DNA from: Tenrec ecaudatus
Lineage: Eukaryota > Chordata > Mammalia > Afrosoricida > Tenrecidae
DNA length: 64,000 bases
Direction of reading: 5' to 3'
Assembly (NCBI RefSeq): GCF_050624435.1
Contig: NC_134539.1
Span: 147,158,525-147,222,524 of the forward strand
Positions 11,021-21,178 of this stretch are shown here, piece after piece. Under the pieces are notes generated by a model that did no database searches, was not told where the DNA came from, and saw only the letters and a program-made list of their open reading frames with translations. The position numbers and the translations under genes were made by a program. Position 1 is the stretch's first letter. Every line of letters starts with the position of its first letter.

Positions 11021-11545
11021 TCAGTTTGAAATGCCTGTGTAGTAGGCATCAAAATATTCAGGTACTGGGTACCACTGAGAGTTCATATCCATGTCTTCAG
11101 GTACGCCCCCAATTTTTTTTTGACAAAACATTGATTCAGGGATAAGTTGATTCTTTCTATAGATCCCCATGACCAACAGCGATGCAGCCAATATTGTTAC
11201 CCATGCGTCTTCCGCAGTGACGTGCTGGATGACTTGGGATAGGTTCTGGACTGCCTCTGTGTGCTTCAAATCATCTGATTCCTTCAAGGCAGTCCAGTCT
11301 GGGTCCAGGGCTGAGCACATGTGCTCCTCTGCAGCCAGCATGCCCCGAGAGAGGAAGGGTTTGGGGTGTGCTGGCATGAAGAACAAGGCAGGTGCTGTCA
11401 CGACCCACTGAGGCCCACATCCGTGACCGGGTACCACCGTGCTCGGTGGGCCTTTCAAAAGCCGTTCTTTTGGACGTAGACTGTCAGAGATTTTCTTCCT
11501 CCAAAGCATGTCTGTGTGAACTGAAATCACAGCAGCCAGAGACAT
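11021..11545 (-). CDS. Unrecognised 174-codon reverse-strand ORF
   Basis: An uninterrupted reading frame starts MSLAAVISVHTDMLWRKK and ends YFDAYYTGISN. It has one possible hydrophobic segment (AWVTILAASLLVMGIY) about two-thirds along, followed by a polar tail. It does not overlap a SINE or LINE that I can recognise, and 174 codons is long for chance at this composition. I do not recognise the protein. There is no poly(A) signature of a retrocopy; a GTGAGA follows GGCAAG about 25 bp after the stop and could be a splice donor. It may be a diverged exon, an old retrocopy or chance. Confidence 0.2.
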   Translation of the reverse strand: MSLAAVISVHTDMLWRKKISDSLRPKERLLKGPPSTVVPGHGCGPQWVVTAPALFFMPAHPKPFLSRGMLAAEEHMCSALDPDWTALKESDDLKHTEAVQNLSQVIQHVTAEDAWVTILAASLLVMGIYRKNQLIPESMFCQKKIGGVPEDMDMNSQWYPVPEYFDAYYTGISN

Positions 11546-11631
11546 GAACTGTTTGGGAAACCCAGGGATTCATAATAAATACCAATTGGTATGCTCATTT
11601 CCATGATACCTTCAAGTCGCATATCCTAAAG

Positions 11632-11760
11632 CAGTGGTTCTCAACCTTCCTAATGCCTTGACCCTTGAATACAGTTCCTCATGTTCCCCACACCCAACCA
11701 TAAAATGATTTTCGTTGCTACTTCATCACTGTCATTTTGCTACTGTTATGAATCAGGGGC
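11632..11760. mobile_element. SPIN hAT transposon, truncated copy 2
   Basis: Starts with the SPIN terminus CAGTGGTTCTCAACCTTCCT and continues through TACAGTTCCTCATG and TTTTCGTTGCTACTTCAT to GCTACTGTTATGAATCAGG. It is opposite in orientation to copy 1. The other terminus is not recognisable after about 11760. Confidence 0.85.
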
Positions 11761-13520
11761 TTGACCTACCAAGGAAGATTTGCTCTGCCGCCAAACGGAC
11801 CAGGAGAGATCATCTGGGGCAGAAAACACTCCCCCAACTGCTCTTTCCTTCAGCATGCCCCACCTGGCTGCAGTGCTCTGGCTCCTCCAGGGCATCTTGG
11901 GTTCGCCTGCAAGGAAAAGAAGTATACTAGGAAGAATTCCAGTTAATCAAACCCTCAGGGTGCGGTACCATTGCTCGTAAGGAGAGAGGAACTTCTGAAG
12001 ACTCTGGCTTTCACTTACCTCACAGGGAGAGAGGAAGTCAAGGAGAGAGGTGGGTGTGACCCCAAACCCCCAAACCTAAGCCATTTCCAAGGAAATTCTT
12101 CTATCGCACACCAGCATGCACCTGTCTCTCACTTTGGGCCAGTCATGGAGAGAACTCATTGTCCCCAGGAGGCTAGTAGGCCGCAGAAAGATGGAACCAA
12201 AATGGAACCATCAGCCATGTTCTCCAAAAATAAATGAAATGAAAAAGCAGGGAAACAGGAAACATCATCCCGACGAGCCGTTGGTGACAGTCATTTGAGA
12301 TTGCTCACTCAGCACACACCCATTTCCTCCAACTCAAGAGGTGGCTTACTGTTCTGTTGGCAGACTTCCGTGGAGAGTTTCTATCAGCCGCATTTGTGTC
12401 CTCAGGCTTCATCCTTGGGACCAGAGTCGATGGCAGCTTTGTCGATGGCAGTTCATCAGACCCTCACTGGTAGCTCTGTGTATGCCCCCAGTCGCTGACT
12501 GCAGTATCCCTGTGGGGAGTGCCATAGACCTGGACACTGGGATTCTGTTCTGTGGAGACACTGATGGAGCCTGGCATGAGAAGACGGCCCGGGACCGACA
12601 GGGCTTTGTTCTGTTGAACACAGCATTGCTGAGTCAGAACTGACTTGTGGGCATCCAATAGCAACATCCACAGTGCCTATGTCTCAAAGCATATGGGTCC
12701 CTTCTTTCACAGAGGAGCATTGGGGTTGTTGCCTTCTTGGCGCTTGTCAGTCAAGGTCAGCAAGAACTCACAGGAGGGTGAATTCACGTGGGAACTCAAA
12801 GTGGGTTTCAAGTTTTCACTGTAAACCGAAGTGGCTTTCTGCAGGGGACAGATCTTAAGCCCTGACTCAGTGAAGACCATGAAATAGGTTTGCTCTAAAG
12901 AACTGCTAATATTGTAGCAATGGTGAATCTTAATGTGATGGAGAGAAATGACATAAACCAAAGGACAGCTCAAACCCACGGCCATCATGTCAAGTTCAAC
13001 TCATAGCACCCCCAGCTAGGTCTTGTGAGACTCTACACTTTTACATCTAACTGATTCCTTAATTAATTTATTTTCGAGACTTTACAGTGTTATGGGACCA
13101 GTTTGTCTCATTTCTCTTTCTCCCAAGGAACCGGCTGATGGGTTTGAATCAACCAACCTTGTGGCCAGCAGCCCCGATGATTATTGACATCATAAAACAA
13201 CTATCACAGCAGCAAAACCCACGAAAACCCAAAGCAATATGCCAGGTAATAAAGCAAAACAAACAACAAACGCAACACCAAACACCCTTGGAATTTTGTT
13301 CCGAGCCATTGGCGTACATAGTGATGTAAAAGTTTCATAGTGCTGAGGCCTTCTAAGCCAAGCCCCCTCCCCTACCACACGGCCTTTACAAATTCTTTGC
13401 ATTCTTTATGCTTCCAATTTTTAATGTAAGAGACTTGTAAAATATCCCTGTTCCCAATTTTTAAAAGATTAAATTAATTACCAAGGAGGGAAATGCACAT
13501 ACGTATCTTACCTTCAGCTC
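11761..13520. other. Intergenic sequence, mostly unassigned
   Basis: A SINE-like reverse fragment may lie at 12500-12650, but it is too diverged to call. No exon was recognised. Confidence 0.35.
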
Positions 13521-13524
13521 TGAG

Positions 13525-13800
13525 TGCATGCATGCACATTGTGTGTCTGTCCGTGTGTGTCCATGTGTGTGTGTTCATGTGTGCCTGTGTGTATGTGTTC
13601 ATGTGTATGTAGGTACGTGTCTCCATATGCATGTGTCACGTGTGTCTGTGTGTATATGTTCATGTGTGTCTATGTATGTGTCTCTGTGTCCATGCATATC
13701 TCTGTGTATGTCCATGTGTTTCCATGTGTGTATGTGTGTGTTCATGTCTGTTATGTGTGTATTTGTGTGTTCATGTCTGTGTGTGTGTTTAATTGCCTCC
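13525..13800. repeat. Imperfect TG-rich simple repeat
   Basis: Degenerate (TGTG/CATG) tract, alternating purine-pyrimidine for some 270 bp. The Cys/Val-rich ORFs across it are repeat artefacts. Confidence 0.85.
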
Positions 13801-13948
13801 CCCAATCCCTTTATCCAGAACTTCCCTCAGCTTTACGCTTATTAGCATCTGTGGACTGGGACCCATGTCAAATATTTGAGATTTCTCAATTCATAGACTT
13901 TGGCTTCCTGTTTCGCCATTCACTCTGGCAGGGGAAGAACAATTTGAA

Positions 13949-13954
13949 ACGAGA

Positions 13955-14014
<60 letters not shown>
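13949..14014. repeat. (GA)n microsatellite
   Basis: Nearly pure GA repeat with one GACA interruption near 13965. Confidence 0.9.
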
Positions 14015-14016
<2 letters not shown>

Positions 14017-14559
14017 ATGAGGATGGAATAAATTTCATTTTACTCCCATAAGATATTTTGCGCTTGTGTGCGGGCGCGCACACACACCTGTCTGGATCCT
14101 TTTGTGTGCTTTGCATTCTTTAACCATTCATTTTCCTACATGTCTTATGAAACGATGTATCTACGCCCAGAGTGGAACGAAGGAATTTTTCATAGTTCAT
14201 CTGCATAACGTGGGTGTTTCTCCCAGGACTGCTGAGAGTTGTAGGGTAGACGTTTTGCAGTGCAGGGTTCTGACCATTTATTCTAAATTAGTCAAATCTG
14301 TAAATCAGCCATTGCATTAAAAAATGCTCAAAGATTTCCCATAAATGCAACTGCTCTGTTTGGCTCCTTATTGCTTCCACTCTTGTATGGATTTCCTCTG
14401 AGGTCGGTCCTATCTGAGAGATCACGGCACCTAGAAGCTCTGCTAACGCATTTTAAAACCATCTCATGGGCTTAGTTCCACTTTCCTTGTTTGATCACTT
14501 CTGCGCTGATCTCTGGAGTTGAGTTGAAAGGGCAAGTGTGCAGACACAGGATTTGTTAA

Positions 14560-14826
14560 ATTCCCAGTGAAACGAGTAACCACCCAGAGACTAGCCCTTC
14601 CCCTGCAGAACAGTCGGTGTAGGAAAACAAGACGGCAAACAAAACAAGATGGTCATATGCAGATCGCCCTGCCCACATCCTTTTGGAGCCTGAGTAAGAT
14701 TCTCTGGACGTGGGCACCTCTTTCAGGGGCAAATGAAGAAGCTGCAGCCATAAAGAAGTTCTAACTGTTGCCTGAGACACAAAAAGCTGCGGCTTAGCAG
14801 TGTTGTCAGACCTCGTTTGCTCATTT
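14560..14826 (+). other. Repeat-free block ending in a donor-like site; possible 5' noncoding exon
   Basis: This stretch lacks recognisable repeats and ends in a donor-like GTAAGTGA just after TTTCTGGACA near 14835. It lies 6 kb upstream of the first ABCA6 coding exon, where a noncoding first exon could be. There is no direct evidence of transcription, and no TATA or CpG cluster was seen. Confidence 0.12.
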
Positions 14827-14851
14827 TCTGGACAGTAAGTGAAGCTCTTTT

Positions 14852-14886
14852 GGTGTGTGTGTGTGTGTATGTGTGTGTGTGTGTGT
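14852..14886. repeat. (GT)n microsatellite
   Basis: About 17 GT units with one TATG interruption. Confidence 0.9.
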
Positions 14887-16235
14887 TGCCAAATGTCTGT
14901 GTGAGCACTTCTAAATCAGTAGGACTTTTGTGTTGATTTTAGATGTTTCCAGTTACTGGGTGCTATCTTTAAAGAATTAGTAACCGGAATTTCTACCTCC
15001 CCCCACTTCCCCCCACCCCAAGCCTCCCAGCAATGCTGTATTTTGTAGATTCAACAATGAAATGCAAGGACATCGTAGAATTTGTTTAAAGTGAGGGGGA
15101 ATGATCTGAAAGATTTCGACAGGAAAATCTGAGAGACTGAAAAAATGCTTCTGTTTAATTATTCATGAGAAATATTGTGGGCCAAACTACTTTTTAAAAT
15201 GTGATTTCTTTTCTTTTTAAAAAAATCTTGCCCTTAGTTTATTTCCTATTTGGAAAATCCTGAATATGAAAGATTGCTTTTGTTCTTATTGTTTCTCAGC
15301 CTCAAGTTTCAAGCAGTTTGGGGTTGGATTGTTATTCTTTGGATAAAAGTTGTTCAATTCCATCTGGAAGGTCAGCGGCAGAGAAAATACTTCAGTGCAG
15401 TTATGGCCAATGGGCATAATTTATCCTTTCAGCTGAATGTAGACAACCAGCATCTTGGTGTTGATTTGGTTAGCTCTAGGAATTCTATCTAAATTCAAAG
15501 ATGAGAAATTACTATTAATCAGATAGAATAGGATTCAACTATCTTACTCATGGACTTCTATTATAAAAGACAAAAAATGTAAAATCTCTTGCAAGCTCTG
15601 AACTCTAACTTTATTTTTTCCATGATAGTACTCAATGTTGTAATAAAATTGCTTTGACCATCTTCATACTTCCCCACCATCATGCCCTCCCACATCAAGC
15701 TGAAGCTTCCTGTATCTGAGGTGAAATGTAATGATGTTGTTGTTAGGTGCTATTGAGTCAGTTTGAGGCAGATGGGCCTTAAGTACAGCAAGTTGAACCA
15801 TTCATTGGTTCTGTAAAATTCTCACAATCATTGCTATGTTTGAGGTGATTTCTTTTTGCAGCTTGTTGAAAGCCAAACTCTTTTTTACCTGTCATGACTG
15901 GCCCTCTACTTCTCTCAAGCATGCTGTTCGTTTCCAGGGAATGCTCCTGATACCATGTCCAATGTATATGAGAAGTCTCACCATGCTTCCTTCTAATGAA
16001 CAACATGGATGTACTTTGTTCATTCTCCTGACAATCCACGGTCTATTCAATGTTCCTTTCTAACACCACATTGTAAAGGTTTCATGAGTCATGGTCTGGC
16101 TCTTGCAAGTGCATGATGATTAAAAGTACCCTGGCTTCAATCAGGTGCACCTTAGTCTTCAAAGCGATCTCTTAAAGAGATTTGCCCAACACTAAACATT
16201 ATTTGATTTCTTGATGGCTGTTTCCATGAATCTAA

Positions 16236-16440
16236 ACCAAACTCCAGAACTCATTGCCATTGAGTTGATGCCAACTCATACACAGGGTAGGATTGTCCCT
16301 GTGAGTTTCCAAGACTGTAGCTATTTATGGACAGAGAAAACTCAGTCTTTCTTCCGAGGAGTGGTTGGTGGTTTCCAACTGTGAAGCTTCCAGATCACAC
16401 CCAGCGTGTCACCATCATGCACCAGGGCTCCTCATTGTGG
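16236..16440 (-). repeat. AfroSINE copy nested in the RTE
   Basis: Reverse copy from AACTCATTGCCATTGAGTTG to the head CATGCACCAGGGCTCC. Confidence 0.8.
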
Positions 16441-19400
16441 ATCTAAGTGAAAGGAAATCCTTGTTAACTTCAAACTTATCTCTTTTCATGGTGCTGTGCG
16501 GTGTTCGGATGGTGAGGACTTTTGTTCACTGCTTGTTCAGGTGCAATCGGGTTGAAGACTGCGGTCTTTGACTTTCATCAGTAACTGCTTCAAGTCCTCT
16601 TTGCTTTCATCAAGCAAGTTTGTGTCATCTGTATTTCACTGGTTGCTAATGAGTCTTCCAGTAGACCCTAGTGCCCCCATGTTTTTTCTTTCATATAATA
16701 AAGTTTCTTGGAATACTTCATCATACAGATTGAATAAGTATGGTGAAAGGATACAATCTTAGAAGCAAACATGAGATAGTTAAGGTTTATTGTGCCAACC
16801 TTGCTGATAAAAACAGGTGGGATTAAATAAAGGGCAGAGGGATAAATGGCTCTATGAGCCTTGCCTTTCTAGTTCTCGGGTCTCTTGCTTTGTGATGGGC
16901 GGACCAGGGTGCAGCTGCCTTAGCAAGTTCCCTGCTTCAGCTGGCAAGGCTCACTTCCTGCTGGACATCCCTGAGGAGAAGCCACATGGACCTACCCTGA
17001 TGCAGGCCTGGGTGCTGGAGCAGCCCTGTGGAGACCCATGCCAGCACTGAGATGCTTACATGCTCATTGATTCGGTTTTCCTCCTGCAGTTGGCATCATT
17101 GCCTGTGTTTTGTGAGAGTGAGGAGGAGTTCATAGATTGGTGTCAGACATATGGGCTAATGTTGGACTTGGCTTGGACAGCACTGGGTTGGGATACTTTC
17201 TTAATGTGCACTTACCATTTATATAAAACGCTGTCTTACACAAATGAGTCTCTGTGGATTTGTTTCCCTTATCTACCCAGACTAACACAAGACCGTTTCT
17301 AATGTTAAATACTGCTATATCCCCTTGTTCCGTCTTTGGAACAACTCACTTTTGGTCTATGTACAGGCCTCACATGAGCACAATGAAATGTCCTGAATTC
17401 CTTTTCTTTTAAATGTTATCTACAATTTGTTATGATCCACAGAGTCAAACACTTGCATATCAGTGGCACACACGTTAACATCTTTCTGGTGTTCTCTACT
17501 TCCAGTCAAGATCCATTGGACCTCAACAATAGCTCTTATTTCACGTCATCCCCTGAATCTGGTTTGAATTTCTGGTAGTTTGTTGTCAGTGCACGGCTAC
17601 CGCTGTTTTTGAATGATCTTCAGCATAATTTTACTTGTATGTAACACTAATATTATTTGATAATTTTCTCATTCTGCTGAGCACCTCTTTTGTAATAGAT
17701 CTCTTTTCGTCAGCTGGACAGATAGCTATCTTTTCAATAGCTTGGCATGGACAAGCGAGCCCTTCCAGAGTTGCTCCTGTTTGTTGAGACATTTCTATTG
17801 ATATTCCATTAGTTCCTTGTTTTTCCCAACGACTCCAGTGCAGCTTAAACTTCTTCCTTCTGAGATGGTTGAATGCTGACAACTTTTTGTAAAGTGCATT
17901 CCTTTCACTGTCTTTGGATGCTTACTGAGTCATTCAACCATGTGTCCATTATTGTAAGATGTTGCGTTGGTTCTGATTCAGAGCAACCCTATGTTTACCC
18001 AAACTACACCCTCCCCAGTCTTGTGCCAACTTCAGAATTGTCCTTATGTTTGTGCGCATGTTACAGACAATGTGTCGCTCCATCTCCTTAATAGTCTTCC
18101 TCTTTTTTTTTTTCTGACCTACTTCCCCAAACAAGATGTTCTTCTCTAGACACAGGTTCCTCGTGATAAAACGGCCAAAGAGTGTGAGGTAAAGTCTCAC
18201 CATTCTTGCTTCTTCTATGGAGTATTCTGTCTTTAATTCTTCCAAGGCAGATTTTTTTTTCATTCTTCTGAGAGGCCATGAAATATTTAATATTCTTCTA
18301 AAACTTAAAGACATAAATTCTCAAGGCTTCTTTATTTAGTTTTCATATGTATAAGAAACCACTGAAAATACCTTGGCTTGCGTTAAGTGCACCTTAGGCC
18401 ACAGTGATATTTTACTTTTTAACTCTTAAAAGAGTACTTTTGTGGTAGATTTGACAAAGGCTAAGTGTTGTTTGATTGCTTGAGGGCTGCTATCCTGAGC
18501 TTTGATTGTAGAGCAAGGTAAAATCAATCCTTGAAAACTTTAATCTTCTCTCTGCGTATTGTGATGTTGCTTATTGGCCCAGTTGTGAGCATTTTTGCTT
18601 TATTTATGTTGAAATTTGTATTTGACCTTCATCAGCATGTGCTTCAAGTCATTTTTTCTTATAGTAAGCAAGGTGTCTTAGCCTGGGTTCTCATGAGAAG
18701 CCAAATCAATGACGCTTATACAGGTCTATAGAAAGAGAAATATACTTCGAGACAATGACTCACACGGTTGTAGAGTAGGCAAGTCCATGTCCAGGCAGGT
18801 ACCAAGTCCTTTGAGGGCTTCTTGTGACTCCGATAGCTGCAGGACTATTAAGTCAGAGAGATAAAAAGTCAGACCGCCCAGCTTGCGGCTACAGAGGCAA
18901 TGAGCCCAAAGTCAATCAGTCAGATGACAGTCGATGCTGATGCTACGTTCTTGTTCACGTAGTTTTTATAGCATATTCTCCTGGAGTCCTTCACTAATGC
19001 AACTTGAGGTTTACTTTTTTTCATTAGTTCTCTAAGCCTGAGGAATGCCAAATGTATTCTCTTTTGGTTTTCTAACTCCAGATCCATCCACATTTTATTA
19101 TAATGCTTTATTTTGTCTTCTTGAACCAGCCTTAGAAATGTTCGGTTCCACCTTTCATTTGCTTTAGCTACTCTCTGATCAAGAGAATGTTTCAGAATCT
19201 CTTCTGATATCTGGCCTTTTTTCCCCTGTTTTTTAGAATGATATATTGCTTCCTATTTTCATGATGTCGTTGACATCATCCCATAACTCATCTGATCTGC
19301 AATCGTTAGTGTTCAGTGTGTCAAATCTAGTCTTGAGATGATCTTAAAATTCAGGTGTCAAGGTCATATTTGGGCTCTCATGAACTTGGTTTCATTTTCT

Positions 19401-19515
19401 TCCGCTTCAACTTTAATTTGCATATGAGTAATTGATTGTCTGTTATTAAACTATGTCTCCTCCAAAGGATGTCATCAATTTGATTCCTGGGTATTTCACC
19501 GTGGTCTAGGTCATT

Positions 19516-19740
19516 ATTTCCCAAAGTGGGTGATACTGCTCTTGGGGGAGGGTGGTGCAATGGGGGAGGAGGTGCTGGAAAGATGAAGGAGGGCTGAACA
19601 AAGCAGACAGCTACATTTTATCCTGATTTGATTGTGATCATGTGTTATATGATGAACGTTTTTAATTGCCAGGGGAGCACGGAGTAATTTCTTTCTTTCC
19701 TGAAAATGGAGCTTTGGGCCAGATAAGTTGGGAACCTGGG
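19516..19740. mobile_element. Possible hAT-type nonautonomous element
   Basis: ATTTCCCAAAGTGGG at the left and AAGTTGGGAACC at the right are imperfect inverted repeats of a TTCCCAA-type terminus, enclosing 220 bp. RTE sequence continues on either side, so this is an insertion. I cannot name the family. Confidence 0.45.
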
Positions 19741-20184
19741 TTCCATGTGCCTGATTTCTGTTTATGTCATTGAAAGGGGGGCATTGCAATGAATAAATCG
19801 TTGCTCTCGCAAAAATCCTGTCGTGTAATTTCTAGTATGGTTTCTATCACCGAAGCCATAGATTCTGAATGGGATTTTCTTTAAAAGGAACTATTGATCT
19901 TTTTTCTTTGTTTCCAAATTTTGCATTCCAATCACAAGCAATCATCAGTGCATCCTGGTTGCATCAGTTAATCAACTTCAAACAGCAGAAAATGGCAAAA
20001 CTATTTAATTTCTTTATCGTTATTGTTAGTGGCGGCTGCATACATTTGGACTCCATCTGCATTAACTGGTCTTATTTGTAGGGATATTAAAGTCTCTTGT
20101 CACTGACGACATTGTATATCAACATCAAGCTTGAAATGCCTTTTGTAATCATGCCTTATTCAGAATGGCCACCAAAAAGCTGTT

Positions 20185-20350
20185 CCCGGGGGTGTAGTGG
20201 TTCCACGTTGGGCTGCAGGTTCAACACCACCACCCGCTGCACAGGAGAAATATAAAGTTCTCTACTCATGTAAAGAGTGCCGTTTGGGGCAGTTCTACCC
20301 TGTCCTCAAAGGCCCCTATCAGTTGGAATCAATTTGATGGCAGTGAGTGA
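20185..20350 (+). repeat. AfroSINE copy
   Basis: Diverged forward copy inside the RTE composite, ending near TTGGAATCAATTTGATGGCAG. Confidence 0.75.
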
Positions 20351-20886
20351 GTGAGTGCCTAATATGTTTGTCTCCACGTGTTCCATGTCATTTTTGACAG
20401 CTTCTAATTTTCCAAGATTCATTCTTTGGGTATTCTGAGTTTCAAATATTAATTATTATTTGCAGCTACTTTCTTCTATGGAGTCCTGACACGCCGACAA
20501 GTGAATTATCTGAAAGTTTTACTATGCCTCTGTCATTAAGGTAGAGTCTATTTTGAGGAGGCTGCTCTTTCTCAGTTGTATATTTTGTGTCTGTCTTCCA
20601 ATTGATGGGACTGTTCTTATGATAACTGATCCATCAGACGATAGTTAGCTATTATGCATTAGCTTTTCAGTGGTCAGGTTTTTTTTTTTTAGACATATAG
20701 CTTGTTAGGTCTTTCTTCCCAGTCTGCCTTGCAGCTCTCATCTCTTGAAACCTGTCCACCATGAGTGACCCGACTGGTCTTTGAAATACTGGTGGTCTCA
20801 AGTCCACATCACAGTAACACCGAAGCCACCCCAGCAGTACAAACCGACAGAATCATGAATTTGTTGAAATAATATTTTTTAATCTC

Positions 20887-20887
<1 letters not shown>

Positions 20888-20955
<68 letters not shown>
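20888..20955. repeat. (CT)n microsatellite
   Basis: About 34 CT units, ending 130 bp before the ABCA6 start codon and about 115 bp before the likely acceptor of its first coding exon. Confidence 0.95.
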
Positions 20956-20959
<4 letters not shown>

Positions 20960-21082
20960 CACTTAAAGGTAGTCAATGTCTAACCAAAGTATGGTCAAGG
21001 TTTTTCTCATTACATTTAGTGTCTTTCTAGCTTGTGATTCACCATATTCATTTTTTCCTTGTTTGTTAAAGGAACAGGCAAA

Positions 21083-21178
21083 ATGCACAAGAAAAAGAAA
21101 AGCGTATATCAGCAAACCCAAGCACTTTTGTACAAAAATTTTCTTAAGCAATGGAGGATGAAAAGACTGAGCTTGTTG
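21083..21178 (+). CDS. ABCA6: ABCA6 coding exon 1 (residues 1-32)
   Basis: The ATG at 21083 has A at -3 and opens [20 protein letters not shown], then [12 protein letters not shown], the cytosolic N-terminus typical of ABCA6 (human starts with a very similar SVYQQTKALL stretch). It ends at a GTATGT donor, phase 0. A 5' UTR acceptor is likely at GTTAAAG (exon from 21072), so at least one noncoding exon must lie upstream. Confidence 0.93.

Larger units (their letters stand above)
15735..20865 (-). repeat. Composite of degenerate RTE-type LINE copies
   Basis: The left end carries the RTE 3' tail in reverse (TTGTTAGGTGCTATTGAGTC). Reverse-strand reading near 16640-16570 gives ADDTNLLDESKEDLKQLL, the YxDD-type catalytic region of reverse transcriptase in an RTE context. 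Near 17530-17430 an interrupted SGFR...FDSVDHNKL-like reading marks an earlier RT motif. Endonuclease-proximal sequence follows at 19000-20160, and an RTE1-like 5' end at 20640-20865. The 3' portion recurs at about 18360-18660, so at least two copies overlap. Inserts include a SINE (16236), unassigned repeats (about 16770-17330 and 18670-18960) and a hAT-like element (19516). Heavily mutated. Confidence 0.75.

Noticed and set aside
13949-14014. Possible CRISPR or tandem array
   Set aside because: This and the other tandem tracts are plain microsatellites in a mammalian genome; no repeat-spacer pattern exists.
13524-14051. 175-codon Cys/Val-rich ORF
   Set aside because: It follows the TG-rich and GA-rich simple repeats; no protein signal outside them.
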